Shown piece by piece: positions 44,864 through 53,273 of a stretch of 64,000 bases of DNA; the stretch's first letter is position 1, and each line of letters starts with the position of its first letter. A program made the position numbers and the translations under genes. The notes under the pieces are model-generated. The model was not told where the DNA came from, ran no database searches, and saw nothing but the letters and a program-made list of their open reading frames with translations. Location: positions 620,001 through 684,000 of the forward strand of contig CANMDF010000003.1 in the NCBI GenBank assembly GCA_947496605.1. Reading direction: 5' to 3'. This DNA is from an uncultured Paracoccaceae bacterium (GTDB lineage Bacteria; Pseudomonadota; Alphaproteobacteria; Rhodobacterales; Rhodobacteraceae).

Positions 44864-45460
44864 CTAAACTGCGGTCGCCAATTTCCGGTACAGCGCCGTA
44901 TATTCATCGCGCACCATGACCGGCGATCTTAGCCTGATGGTCAGGCTTCTTGCCAAGTCAGGATCTTGCTTGCCAAAGTACTTGTCGGCTTCAGCCTGTG
45001 AGAATCCTGCAATCTGGATAGCCTCTAACCATGCTGACAGTTTGTCGGCTTTCTTGATTTGTTTCTTTACGGCGACGGGTATTTGCGCGGGCAATCCAAA
45101 TCGCAGATGGATCGCCGCTGTTAGGCGGTCGTCCAATTCCCCATAACCGGGTCCAACAGCCGCCTTTACCGGGCTGATCATGTCGCCGATCACATATTCC
45201 GGGGCATCATGCAAAAGGGCGGCCAATTGCCATTTGGCTGCCGCGTTTGGTTGCTGTCGCATGAAAATTTCTGTGACCAAGAGCGAGTGTTCCGCAACTG
45301 AATACGCAAAGTCTCCTTTGGTTTGCCCATTCCAACGCGCAACAAATGCCAATCCATGTGCGATATCTTCGATTTCGATGTCGACGGGCGTTGGATCAAG
45401 CAGGTCCAAACGACGTCCCGAAAGCATGCGCTGCCATGCGCGAGGTTGGGCTTTGGGCAT
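44864..45460 (-). CDS. HD-domain phosphohydrolase (YfbR-like)
   Basis: A 198-residue HD-domain protein similar to 5'-deoxynucleotidases. The metal ligands are visible in SVAEHSLLVTEIF, ALLHDAPEYVIGDMISPVK and the later KKADKLSAWLEA. The likely start is ATG 45460 with GAGG 5 bases upstream; the longer frame to 45568 has no such site and would extend into the region before ahcY. It is divergent from ahcY. The substrate (a nucleoside monophosphate or other phosphate ester) is not certain. Confidence 0.86.
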   Translation of the reverse strand: MPKAQPRAWQRMLSGRRLDLLDPTPVDIEIEDIAHGLAFVARWNGQTKGDFAYSVAEHSLLVTEIFMRQQPNAAAKWQLAALLHDAPEYVIGDMISPVKAAVGPGYGELDDRLTAAIHLRFGLPAQIPVAVKKQIKKADKLSAWLEAIQIAGFSQAEADKYFGKQDPDLARSLTIRLRSPVMVRDEYTALYRKLATAV

Positions 45461-45552
45461 GTCGACCTCATGGTTGATTAACCCCTGAGACATAGAATGA
45501 CTGTGACAAATCGTAAACAGTGCCGATGCCCTGTGTAAGGATGTAAGCAGGC

Positions 45553-45634
45553 GCGACACTGCTGCCATTGTCGCAACGCTGAAGCCCTGCTATCAGCCCC
45601 CTCAAATAGACTAACCCTGCGCCAGGAGGCAGCA
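45553..45634 (+). promoter_or_regulatory. Structured ahcY leader, possible pseudoknot riboswitch
   Basis: Hairpin GCGAC (45553-45557)/GTCGC (45570-45574) presents GCTGCC (45561-45566) in its loop. That loop can pair with GGCAGC (45628-45633), which overlaps the AGGAGG ribosome site of ahcY. A second hairpin, GCTGA/TCAGC (45578-45597), and a small one, CCTG-CGC-CAGG (45616-45626), lie between. This is an H-type pseudoknot layout that would hide the start signal. I see no match to the known SAH or SAM/SAH consensus. Confidence 0.45.
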
Positions 45635-47020
45635 ATGAAAGATTACGTCGTCAAGGATATCGCCCTTGCAGAATTCGGCCGTAAAGAGCTGGATATCGCT
45701 GAAACTGAAATGCCTGGACTGATGTCCTTGCGTGAAGAATACGCCGACAAGAAGCCGCTGAAAGGCGCGCGCATTGTGGGCTCGCTTCACATGACTATTC
45801 AAACGGCAGTTCTGATTGAAACGCTGGTTGAGCTGGGCGCAGATGTGCGCTGGGCGTCTTGCAATATCTTTTCTACCCAAGATCACGCAGCGGCGGCGAT
45901 TGCTGAAGGCGGCACACCCGTTTTCGCGATCAAGGGCCAGTCCTTGGAAGAGCATTGGGATTACCTGGATAAATCCTTCATGTTCCCGGAAGGCGCGAAC
46001 ATGATTTTGGACGATGGCGGTGATGCGACCCTGTACATTCTGCTGGGCGCACGCGCTGAAGCTGGTGAAGAAATCATTCCCGTGCCCGAATCCGAAGAAG
46101 AAGTCGCGATTAAAGCGCAGATCAAAAAGCGTATGGCAGCTAGCCCCGGTTGGTTCACGAAGACACGCGACGCGATCAAAGGCGTATCTGAGGAAACAAC
46201 AACAGGCGTTCACCGTCTTTACGATCTGCACAAGAAAGGCCAACTGCCCTTCCCTGCGATTAACGTGAACGACAGTGTGACCAAGTCGAAGTTCGACAAC
46301 AAATATGGCTGTAAAGAATCGCTCGTCGATGGCATCCGCCGCGCGACTGACACGATGATGGCTGGTAAAGTTGCTGTTGTATGTGGTTACGGCGATGTGG
46401 GCAAAGGATCGGCTGCGTCATTGGCTGGTGCCGGTGCACGTGTGAAAGTCACCGAAGTGGATCCGATCTGCGCTTTGCAGGCCGCCATGGACGGTTTCGA
46501 AGTTGTCGTGCTTGAGGATGTGCTGGATTCAGCTGATGTCTTCATCACTACTACTGGCAACAGAGACGTCATCCGGATCGAGCATATGCGCGAGATGAAG
46601 GACATGGCGATTGTTGGCAACATCGGCCATTTCGACAATGAAATTCAGGTTGCTGCACTGAAAAATCACAAGTGGACAAACATCAAAGAACAGGTCGACA
46701 TGATCGAGATGCCTTCTGGCAGCCGTTTGATCCTGCTGTCCGAGGGTCGTTTGCTGAATCTTGGGAATGCCACTGGCCACCCTTCATTCGTGATGTCTGC
46801 ATCTTTTACCAACCAAGTATTGGCGCAGATGGAACTATGGAACAACGGCGACGCCTACGAAGTTGGCGTTCATATCCTGCCCAAGCATCTTGATGAAAAG
46901 GTAGCGCGCTTGCACCTTGCACGGATCGGCGTGAAACTGACTGAGCTGAAGAAAGAACAGGCAGACTATATCGGCGTCACCGTCGAAGGCCCGTTCAAGC
47001 CAGAGCACTACCGGTACTAA
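45635..47020 (+). CDS. ahcY: Adenosylhomocysteinase
   Basis: AhcY splits S-adenosylhomocysteine into adenosine and homocysteine, removing the inhibitor formed by all SAM methyltransferases. The 461-residue protein has the substrate region [20 protein letters not shown], the NAD-binding [20 protein letters not shown] and the C-terminal KPEHYRY. Ribosome site AGGAGG lies just before the ATG and can be masked by pairing with the leader. SAM-dependent methyltransferases such as ubiG are encoded elsewhere in the window but do not form an operon with it. Confidence 0.97.
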   Translation: MKDYVVKDIALAEFGRKELDIAETEMPGLMSLREEYADKKPLKGARIVGSLHMTIQTAVLIETLVELGADVRWASCNIFSTQDHAAAAIAEGGTPVFAIKGQSLEEHWDYLDKSFMFPEGANMILDDGGDATLYILLGARAEAGEEIIPVPESEEEVAIKAQIKKRMAASPGWFTKTRDAIKGVSEETTTGVHRLYDLHKKGQLPFPAINVNDSVTKSKFDNKYGCKESLVDGIRRATDTMMAGKVAVVCGYGDVGKGSAASLAGAGARVKVTEVDPICALQAAMDGFEVVVLEDVLDSADVFITTTGNRDVIRIEHMREMKDMAIVGNIGHFDNEIQVAALKNHKWTNIKEQVDMIEMPSGSRLILLSEGRLLNLGNATGHPSFVMSASFTNQVLAQMELWNNGDAYEVGVHILPKHLDEKVARLHLARIGVKLTELKKEQADYIGVTVEGPFKPEHYRY

Positions 47021-47026
47021 CGCGAC

Positions 47027-47809
47027 ATGCGGCACGGGCGACGTCATCAACTGGCGCGGTTAGCCGCAGACAAAGAGCGTAAGACGAACGAGCGCAGTGG
47101 GGCCGTAACGAACGGCGTCGCTGCGTTTTTCTTTGCGGGTGTCATTGCCTTTGCTGTGTATCAGGCGATGGTTCACCCCGACACGCCATTGCCAGATGAA
47201 TGGAACCCGACTGCGCCTTTGCGGATTAGCGACCCGGTCACGGCGCTAACGGGTTGGAAGTTGAACAGGGCTGTTGCGTCGCAGGACCAATGCCTCGCGG
47301 TCCTAGATGGTTTTGCGGCGTTGCGGCCTCTGGCTCCGCTAGAAGAAACTGAACAGTGTTTTATTCGTGACCGTGTGGAACTGCGCGGTGTCGGGCAAGC
47401 GGGTCTTTCACCGATAGAGACACGCTGTGCAATCGCGTTGCGTATGGCGATGTGGGAACAGCATAGTGTGCAACCCGCCGCTGCGGAAATTTTGGGTCAG
47501 TCGATCAGCAGGATCAATCATATTGGCAGCTACAATTGCAGGGTGATGCGCACAGCCAGTGGACCCTCAACCAGGATGAGCACACATGCCACGGCGGACG
47601 CAATCGATATCGCAGGATTTGAATTGGCGGATGGATCGCGGATCAGACTACTAGATGATTGGGAATCAGCTGGACCACAGGCTGAATTCTTGCGATCGGT
47701 CAGGGATGGAGCCTGCAATTGGTTCAGTCTGACGCTTTCGCCCGACTACAACAGACTACATGCTGATCACTTTCACCTGCAATCTACTGGTTGGGGTTTG
47801 TGCCGTTAG
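47027..47809 (+). CDS. Extensin-like C-terminal domain protein with LAS-metallopeptidase-like ligands
   Basis: A 260-residue inner-membrane-anchored protein. A basic N-terminus is followed by one helix (GVAAFFFAGVIAFAVYQAMV), then a periplasmic domain of the extensin-like C-terminal family. Cysteines are spaced as in that family (QCL, QCF, RCA, NCR, ACN, LCR). The motif STHATADAIDIAG and the tail LHADHFHLQ give a HxxxxxxD and HxH arrangement like the zinc ligands of D-Ala-D-Ala peptidases, so cell-wall hydrolysis is possible. The start ATG at 47027 follows ahcY by 6 bases and has a weak ribosome site. Confidence 0.84.
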   Translation: MRHGRRHQLARLAADKERKTNERSGAVTNGVAAFFFAGVIAFAVYQAMVHPDTPLPDEWNPTAPLRISDPVTALTGWKLNRAVASQDQCLAVLDGFAALRPLAPLEETEQCFIRDRVELRGVGQAGLSPIETRCAIALRMAMWEQHSVQPAAAEILGQSISRINHIGSYNCRVMRTASGPSTRMSTHATADAIDIAGFELADGSRIRLLDDWESAGPQAEFLRSVRDGACNWFSLTLSPDYNRLHADHFHLQSTGWGLCR

Positions 47810-47811
47810 AG

Positions 47812-47842
47812 TTGCAGTGCGGACTGTCAGCCCGCACCGCAA
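47812..47842. terminator. Hairpin between convergent genes
   Basis: TTGCAGTGCGG and CCGCACCGCAA pair with one mismatch in an 11-base stem, loop of 9 bases, directly after the extensin-like gene and before the convergent barrel gene. No T-run follows on either strand, so it is a possible bidirectional terminator or a 3'-end stabiliser. Confidence 0.45.
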
Positions 47843-47851
47843 TCCGTTTCA

Positions 47852-48379
47852 TTAGAAGCTGAATGACACACGCGCTTTGATTGTTGTCACGTCAACATCA
47901 AGATCAGTATCGTTGTAGTCATCAAACTGGTGGTTCAGCACTTCTGCACCAACGGTCATGTTCGCTGACACTGGGAAGTCATAACCTACGCCGAACAAAT
48001 AGCCGCTGTCGTCGCCCAGTTCTGGTGATGTGGCCCAGACCATACCGGCTGTACCGTAAGCCAGACCGCCGCCCAGTTCCGTACCAACGCGACCTTTCAG
48101 ACGTGTAGTTGAATCAACCTCGGCTGTGCCATCGGCGACGTCATATTCGGTTGTATCGTAGTCGAACTCACCACCATAAACGACTGCGCCGTTTTGAATG
48201 TTGTAGCCCGCAAAGAGGCCATAGGATTCACCGTCGCCTGACAGCTCTGCCGCGCCATCTACGTCAATTTCGGCTGTACCAATTTGAAAACCGGCATAAG
48301 GGCCGGTCCAGTCTTGGGCAAAAGTTACGGCAGGTGCCGCGGCGAATGCTGCCGCAATGATCAGTGTATTGAGTTTCAT
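47852..48379 (-). CDS. Outer-membrane beta-barrel protein
   Basis: A 175-residue exported protein with a signal peptide (NTLIIAAAFAAAPAVTFAQ) and an OmpA/porin-like eight-stranded barrel pattern: alternating residues, many Gly and Tyr, Asp-rich loops (AEIDVDGAAELSGDGESYG). The C-terminus IKARVSFSF has the terminal Phe signal for outer-membrane assembly. It is a small barrel without a periplasmic domain. Ligand or function is not visible. A gap of 252 bases separates it from the divergent DUF2853 gene; I see no good promoter or further gene there. Confidence 0.88.
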   Translation of the reverse strand: MKLNTLIIAAAFAAAPAVTFAQDWTGPYAGFQIGTAEIDVDGAAELSGDGESYGLFAGYNIQNGAVVYGGEFDYDTTEYDVADGTAEVDSTTRLKGRVGTELGGGLAYGTAGMVWATSPELGDDSGYLFGVGYDFPVSANMTVGAEVLNHQFDDYNDTDLDVDVTTIKARVSFSF

Positions 48380-48631
48380 GTCTGTGTTCCTCTGTTGATT
48401 AGATACAAAGGTTTACGCAGTCTTAATTGGATCGGATGTGCATGGTACGGGCACGTTTTTGTGAGCTATCCGTGATCATGGCGCGCCAAATGCTGACTTA
48501 ACGTAAAGCGAAACATTGCCACGCATCCGGCTTTTTCCTTTACCAATCACATCCTGTCCCATTAATGTTCGCCCTACTGCGGCGTCTAGCGCTGTATATG
48601 AAACAAAAACACAAACATCGGGGACATTCTC

Positions 48632-48973
48632 ATGGGTAAAAGAGACGATTTGATTGCAAAGTACGCGGACGACCTGAAGAACAAATGTGGCATGACGCCG
48701 GACATGGACCTTTTGACAAAGGTAACCATCGGGTGCGGCCCAGCAATCTACAATGCAGACGCCTCTACCGTGGCAGGCAGCCAACCAGCAGAGCTTGAGA
48801 CCGTAAAGAACAACTTCCTGATGAAGAAACTTGGCCTGAAAGACAGTGCTGATCTGGATTCAGCAATTGCTTCGGTCCTTGACACATACGGCCAGTCCGA
48901 GCGCAACAAGTACCGCGCTGTTGTCTATTACATGCTGACAAAGCACTTCGGCAAAGAGTCCGTATACGGCTAA
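48632..48973 (+). CDS. DUF2853 family protein
   Basis: A 113-residue small helical protein of DUF2853, a family with no known function. It has no signal or membrane segment. Features are KYADDLKNKCGMTPDMDLLTKV near the N-terminus and the C-terminal YGQSERNKYRAVVYYMLTKHFGK. The ATG at 48632 follows a GGGGACATT-type ribosome site. It stands alone and has its own strong terminator, so it is probably monocistronic. Confidence 0.85.
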   Translation: MGKRDDLIAKYADDLKNKCGMTPDMDLLTKVTIGCGPAIYNADASTVAGSQPAELETVKNNFLMKKLGLKDSADLDSAIASVLDTYGQSERNKYRAVVYYMLTKHFGKESVYG

Positions 48974-48995
48974 AGCCGCACAAGATTTCAAACGG

Positions 48996-49022
48996 AACGC
49001 CCGCCAAATTGGTGGGCGTTTT
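48996..49022 (+). terminator. Terminator after the DUF2853 gene
   Basis: AACGCCCGCC pairs with GGTGGGCGTT over 10 base pairs (one G-T) around AAATT, followed by TTTT. It lies 22 bases after the stop codon and separates this gene from the transcript proposed just downstream. Confidence 0.9.
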
Positions 49023-49103
49023 GCGTTGAATTGACGCACAAAGCGCTGATTTGAGTTACTTTCGAAGCGCTTAATGTTTGCGTGACGCAGCCATAATCCG
49101 TTA

Positions 49104-49211
49104 AGCAAAGATACGGGCCAGAACGGTCCGAACCAGAATTTACAGTTGCGTGTGGTGGATGTGGAGCACGCGGGGTGAGAGAGGGTTCGGTGCAGGTCCG
49201 GACCCTCTTTT
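49104..49211 (+). ncRNA. Candidate small RNA ending in a strong terminator
   Basis: Downstream of the DUF2853 terminator there is a second plus-strand terminator at 49180-49211: AGAGGGTTCGG/CCGGACCCTCT, 11 base pairs with one G-U, loop TGCAGGT and TTTT. No plus-strand gene lies between the two terminators. A -10-like CATAAT (49092-49097) would start an RNA of about 108 bases near 49104. A good -35 is not obvious. The T-run favours the plus strand, so the hairpin is unlikely to serve mainly the DUF1761 gene on the other strand. Start position is uncertain. Confidence 0.45.
49180..49211 (+). terminator. Terminator of the candidate small RNA
   Basis: An 11-base-pair stem (AGAGGGTTCGG with CCGGACCCTCT) and TTTT tail, ending 3 bases before the DUF1761 stop codon on the other strand. 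On the minus strand no T-run follows the stem. Confidence 0.85.
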
Positions 49212-49213
49212 AA

Positions 49214-49609
49214 TTATAGCAATGTCAGTACGATACCGATGATCGCTGCGGCAGCTGTCGCATAGCCGCCATCAATGACGGCCAGTTTCCAAGGTCGGTT
49301 TGAATAGCCGGTGTTGATGAAGATCCATGGCGTGATGAAGAAAAGACCAACACCCAATCCTGACTGCAAACCCTTTCCGACCGTATCAATGCCAGACAAG
49401 GCAAAGGTATGTCGCATCATTCCAGCGACCAGAAGAATGCAGATAAATGAGACTATGTAAGGTACTGGGCTTTCGGCATCGATCGGTTTGCCGTCTGCCC
49501 CAACTTTGATCCCTGCTGCGGCCATCCACGGTTTTGACAAGATCATGTAGTATGCTGCACCGAATGCAAATGCGGCCACCGCTGCGACGATAACTGAAAT
49601 GAGACCCAT
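49214..49609 (-). CDS. DUF1761 membrane protein
   Basis: A 131-residue integral membrane protein of DUF1761 with four predicted helices, such as LISVIVAAVAAFAFGAAYYMIL, VPYIVSFICILLVAGMMRHTF and YATAAAAIIGIVLTLL. The family element GIDTVGKGLQSGLGVGLFFITPW is present. I chose the ATG at 49609, which has GGGAGGG 4-5 bases upstream, instead of the one five codons earlier. Function is unknown. It stands alone between the candidate small RNA and the EVE gene. Confidence 0.85.
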   Translation of the reverse strand: MGLISVIVAAVAAFAFGAAYYMILSKPWMAAAGIKVGADGKPIDAESPVPYIVSFICILLVAGMMRHTFALSGIDTVGKGLQSGLGVGLFFITPWIFINTGYSNRPWKLAVIDGGYATAAAAIIGIVLTLL

Positions 49610-49669
49610 AATACCCTCCCTCAAGAATTGGCTCTTCTAGGGCGAGTTTAGCCGACAAAATGTCGCAGG

Positions 49670-50089
49670 CTAGGGTTTAGTTTCACCCAGATCGCAGATG
49701 ATCTGCCATTCCGTGTCGCTGACAGGCTGCACGGACAGGCGTGAATTGTTCACAAGAACCATGCCTTTTAGGCGCGGATCGGCCTTGATTGCTTCAAGTG
49801 TCACCGGTTTTGCAAATGGTCGCACTGCTTTGACGTCAACACATTCCCAACGGTCGTCGTCTGTTGTGCTGTCTGGGTGTGCTTCGGCGCAGACCTCAAC
49901 GATCCCCACAATTTCAAGCCCGCTGCGCGAATGATAAAAGAAGCCCTTTTCGCCCAATTTCATGGCCCGCATGTTATTGCGGGCCTGATAGTTGCGGACG
50001 CCGTCCCATTGTTCGCCCGCATCGCCTTTGGCGACTTGTGCGTCCCAGCCCCAAACGTCAGGCTCTGATTTGAACAACCAATAGGCCAT
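49670..50089 (-). CDS. EVE domain protein
   Basis: A 139-residue EVE-domain protein (PUA-like fold), a family that binds modified bases in RNA or DNA. It has MAYWLFKSEPDVWGWDAQ at the N-terminus, WDGVRNYQARNNMR and the aromatic-cage region KGFFYHSRSGLEIVGI. I chose the ATG at 50089, which overlaps the upstream yciI stop by one base. The gene is the last of tsaD-gpsA-yciI-EVE on the minus strand. Some EVE proteins are parts of restriction systems, but nothing else here suggests that, and this short stand-alone form is a common housekeeping one. Confidence 0.91.
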   Translation of the reverse strand: MAYWLFKSEPDVWGWDAQVAKGDAGEQWDGVRNYQARNNMRAMKLGEKGFFYHSRSGLEIVGIVEVCAEAHPDSTTDDDRWECVDVKAVRPFAKPVTLEAIKADPRLKGMVLVNNSRLSVQPVSDTEWQIICDLGETKP

Positions 50090-50361
50090 TAGCCGATAAC
50101 CTTTTTCCAAGCACGCAGGGTCACGTCACTGAACAGGCCTGCCTTTGCATAGGGGTCATTGTCTGCCCAAGCCTGCGCTGCGGCCAGATCCGCGACCTCA
50201 AGAACAATCAACGAGCCACACATTTGCCCATCGTCATCCAGAACGGGCCCCGCCATCTCGACGACACCTGTCTCTGCGATGTACGCCAGATGCGCGTCCC
50301 GATTATCCATACGGGTTTGCAAGGCGCCGGAATTATCTTTGGTCATGAGGGCAAAGCGCAT
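50089..50361 (-). CDS. YciI-family protein
   Basis: A 90-residue YciI-like protein with a dimeric alpha/beta-barrel fold. It has RFALMTKDNSG at the start, the conserved His-Asp region with RDAHLAYIAETGVVEMAGP and the acidic DDDGQMCGSLIVLE. YciI proteins have weak hydrolase activity, and the role of most is unknown. It lies between gpsA (one base upstream) and the EVE gene (one base overlap), a conserved order in Rhodobacterales. Confidence 0.87.
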   Translation of the reverse strand: MRFALMTKDNSGALQTRMDNRDAHLAYIAETGVVEMAGPVLDDDGQMCGSLIVLEVADLAAAQAWADNDPYAKAGLFSDVTLRAWKKVIG

Positions 50362-51324
50362 TTATTCTTCCTTAAGTGGGCGTGACAGCAACGTGTTCAA
50401 CGCGGTGAGTACATCTGTTTTGCCTTCCGTCAGGTCTGCGACGACCGTGCAGATGGGCATATCTAGGTTCAATTCTTGTGCCAGCTTGCGCACAGCGCGG
50501 GCTGTGGCTGCCCCTTCAACGGTGGTGTTCTGATCAAAGTCTGATCCCGTGCCTAAGGCGAGCCCATAGCGATAGTTGCGCGACTGATCGGAAGTGCAGG
50601 TCAGCACCAAATCGCCAAAGCCCGAAAGCCCGGCCAGCGTGTCGGGCTGCGCACCCAACGCCAACGCCAATCGCTGCATTTCAGGGAACCCCCGCGTGAT
50701 CAATGCAGCGCGTGCACTTTCGCCCAGTTTTGCGCCAATTGCGATCCCTGATGCGATGGCCATCACGTTCTTGAGCGCACCACCTAGCTCGGCCCCAACA
50801 GTGTCTGTCGTGCGGTAAACCCGCAGGCTGGTTGTCGACAGCGCGGTTTGCAAGATCGCGCCCATATCATCATCGGCACAGGCCAAAGTCAGCGCCGTAG
50901 GCAGGCCGCGTGCAATGTCTGCTGCAAAGCTGGGGCCTGTCAGCATTGCCGGGATCGCATTGGGCACCAGATCGCGGATCGTGCTGGCTGGACCCGTCAT
51001 GCGCGTCAGGTCGATACCCTTGCAGCAGGCGACAAGATTCTTGCCATCCAGTGCGCCTTCGTTGGCCTTAAGGAAATCTGGCAAGGTCTGTGCTGGGATT
51101 GCCAAAAGGATCGTGTCACAGGCAAAAAGCGGCTCTAACGCGGCAGAAAATGCTATGTTTTCAGGTAGTTCAACGCCCGGCAATTTCGGATTGCTGCGCT
51201 TGTCCTGCATCACTTTGATCGCATCCGCGCTACGCGCCCAAAGCTGGATGTCATTGCCATCCAGCGCCAGTGCAACCCCAAGTGCCGTGCCAAATGCGCC
51301 GCCGCCTGCGATCCCGATTTTCAT
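50362..51324 (-). CDS. gpsA: NAD(P)-dependent glycerol-3-phosphate dehydrogenase
   Basis: GpsA reduces dihydroxyacetone phosphate to sn-glycerol-3-phosphate for phospholipid synthesis. The 320-residue protein has the dinucleotide motif [17 protein letters not shown] at the N-terminus, the CCKGID element, and the substrate-binding [32 protein letters not shown] region with the catalytic Lys. The start overlaps the tsaD stop by 4 bases. Length is normal. The gpsA-tsaD pair is common in Rhodobacterales. Confidence 0.96.
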   Translation of the reverse strand: MKIGIAGGGAFGTALGVALALDGNDIQLWARSADAIKVMQDKRSNPKLPGVELPENIAFSAALEPLFACDTILLAIPAQTLPDFLKANEGALDGKNLVACCKGIDLTRMTGPASTIRDLVPNAIPAMLTGPSFAADIARGLPTALTLACADDDMGAILQTALSTTSLRVYRTTDTVGAELGGALKNVMAIASGIAIGAKLGESARAALITRGFPEMQRLALALGAQPDTLAGLSGFGDLVLTCTSDQSRNYRYGLALGTGSDFDQNTTVEGAATARAVRKLAQELNLDMPICTVVADLTEGKTDVLTALNTLLSRPLKEE

Positions 51325-52403
51325 GCTTTTGCCCCCTTCTTACCAGACCCTAGCATAGGGGCCGCGCGTTGGTCCAAGGGCCAGCGGGGGCGGGCGGATA
51401 AGGTCAGATCATCCAGCTCACCCGCTGCCATACGCTCAACTCCGACATAGGCGATCATCGCGGCGTTATCAGTGCACAGGCGCAGAGGAGGCGCTACGAA
51501 GTCGGTGTCTAATTCAGCACAAAGCGCCATCAAACCGTCCCGCACAGCACCGTTCGCAGCCACACCACCTGCAATCGCAAAAGCAGGCTTGGCGGGGTTC
51601 AGCTTAAAGTACTCGCCCAATGCCCGCCGTGTCTTTTCAATCAGAACATCGGTGATGGCAGCTTGAAAACTTGCACTCAGATCGGCCTGATCTTGCACCA
51701 TCAGGCCACCTTTTTCTGCAACGACACTATCACGGGCCCGCAGGATCGCAGTCTTCAACCCAGAAAAAGACATATCGCATCCGGGTTGGTTTAGCAGCGG
51801 TCGCGGTAGGGTGAACTGTTTGGGATCACCTGTTTTCGCGGCCTTCTCAACCGACGGACCACCGGGTTGGGGCAGACCAAGCAAACGCGCTGTTTTGTCA
51901 AAGGCCTCACCGGGTGCGTCATCGATTGTGCCACCGATCCGCTGGAACGTGTCGTGGCTTTCGACGATCAGAAACTGACAGTGGCCGCCCGAAACAAGCA
52001 GCATCAGGTACGGATAGGTTAGTTGATCCGTTAGCCGTGGCGTCAATGCATGACCCGCCAGATGGTTCACACCAATTAAGGGCAAGCCTGTCGCAGCCGA
52101 TAGTCCTTTGGCGCACATCACACCGGATAGGACGCCACCAATCAAGCCGGGGCCCGCGGTCACCGCAATGCCGTCAATGGCAGCGAGCGTAAGACCTGCC
52201 TCGACCAAAGCCTCTTCAACGCAGTGATCCAGCTTTTCGGCATGCGCCCGCGCCGCGATCTCTGGCACGACACCACCAAAGTCAGCATGCAGCGACGTTT
52301 GCCCGTAAACCACTGATGACAACACCTCAGTATCGCGCACAACGGCGGCGGCTGTATCATCGCAGCTGCTTTCGATGCCAAGGATGGTTAAAGGGCGTGT
52401 CAT
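51321..52403 (-). CDS. tsaD: tRNA threonylcarbamoyltransferase TsaD
   Basis: TsaD, with TsaB and TsaE, makes N6-threonylcarbamoyladenosine at position 37 of ANN-decoding tRNAs. The 360-residue protein has [14 protein letters not shown] at the N-terminus, the metal ligand region [16 protein letters not shown] and [13 protein letters not shown], and the C-terminal [13 protein letters not shown] and [18 protein letters not shown] chose the ATG at 52403 with GGAAG upstream; the longer frame to 52457 would run into the hemD leader. It is divergent from hemD. Confidence 0.96.
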   Translation of the reverse strand: MTRPLTILGIESSCDDTAAAVVRDTEVLSSVVYGQTSLHADFGGVVPEIAARAHAEKLDHCVEEALVEAGLTLAAIDGIAVTAGPGLIGGVLSGVMCAKGLSAATGLPLIGVNHLAGHALTPRLTDQLTYPYLMLLVSGGHCQFLIVESHDTFQRIGGTIDDAPGEAFDKTARLLGLPQPGGPSVEKAAKTGDPKQFTLPRPLLNQPGCDMSFSGLKTAILRARDSVVAEKGGLMVQDQADLSASFQAAITDVLIEKTRRALGEYFKLNPAKPAFAIAGGVAANGAVRDGLMALCAELDTDFVAPPLRLCTDNAAMIAYVGVERMAAGELDDLTLSARPRWPLDQRAAPMLGSGKKGAKA

Positions 52404-52471
52404 GGCGCTTCCGGTTGCGTGTTGCTCAATGCGAGGTAACATCGCGCATCCACGCAAACAATGGTGCCTGA

Positions 52472-53179
52472 ATGCTGCCCACCCTGATCTTGACCCGACC
52501 GAAAGCGCAAAGCGAAGGCTTTGCCGCTGAAGTAATGGCGTCTTGGGACGGGCCGTTGCAGATTATTCAGTCTCCTTTGATTGAGATTGTTCCCCTTGAG
52601 GTACAACCGACACCGACAGATGCCGTGATCTTCACCTCTGCTAACGGTGTTGCCTCTGCAGCAAGACTGAACCTGACAGTCGGCCTGACGGCTTGGTGCG
52701 TGGGATCAAAGACAGCCGCATTGGCGAAAGCAGCAGGATTTGCACCGATCGAGGGGCCGGGTGATGCAAATGGATTGATCGCAACGATTATTGCATCCCA
52801 TCCAAGTGGTCGCATCGTGCATATTCGCGGCAAACATGCCCGGGGCGATGTGTCCAAGCGTCTGAATGCAGCGGGGATCGCATGCATGGACCTGGTAACC
52901 TACGACCAGAGGGAACGGCCTTTGTCGGTGCAGGCCCATGAAACGATCTCTGCCGCAAACTTTGTTATTTTCCCCCTGTTTTCACCGCGGACAGCCACCA
53001 TATTGGCTAAACAAGAGCCGATTTCGTCAGATGTCGTGATCATTGCGCTAAGCGAGGCTGTGAGAGACGCACTTCCGGTTGGTTTTGCACGGCAGGTCAT
53101 TACGGCGGAAAAACCTGACCAAGCGGCGATGCTAGAGGCGACTCTCGCGTTGCTGCATCAGCGAATTGGTCGCAGTTAG
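52472..53179 (+). CDS. hemD: Uroporphyrinogen-III synthase
   Basis: HemD closes hydroxymethylbilane to uroporphyrinogen III. The 235-residue protein has the usual low-similarity two-domain fold with [30 protein letters not shown], a linker near [17 protein letters not shown] and [16 protein letters not shown]. The match is typical for the poorly conserved family. hemC, often next to hemD, is not here. The gene leads into the mitofilin-like and hemY genes in the same direction. The ribosome site is weak. Confidence 0.88.
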   Translation: MLPTLILTRPKAQSEGFAAEVMASWDGPLQIIQSPLIEIVPLEVQPTPTDAVIFTSANGVASAARLNLTVGLTAWCVGSKTAALAKAAGFAPIEGPGDANGLIATIIASHPSGRIVHIRGKHARGDVSKRLNAAGIACMDLVTYDQRERPLSVQAHETISAANFVIFPLFSPRTATILAKQEPISSDVVIIALSEAVRDALPVGFARQVITAEKPDQAAMLEATLALLHQRIGRS

Positions 53180-53273
53180 GTTGCCGGGCGTTGCTTGAGG
53201 GTCGTGTGGATGCACGATAGTGTATGCGCTCACCAGCCAATTTGGCCGGTGGGTGCGCTGAAAGGGTGAAAAC

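Noticed and set aside
45541-45634. Known SAH or SAM/SAH riboswitch upstream of ahcY
   Set aside because: The leader lacks the conserved motifs I know for these classes, so only a generic pseudoknot-like structure is reported.
49670-50089. EVE protein as part of a restriction or defence system
   Set aside because: It sits among housekeeping genes (tsaD, gpsA, yciI) with no nuclease or other defence gene nearby.
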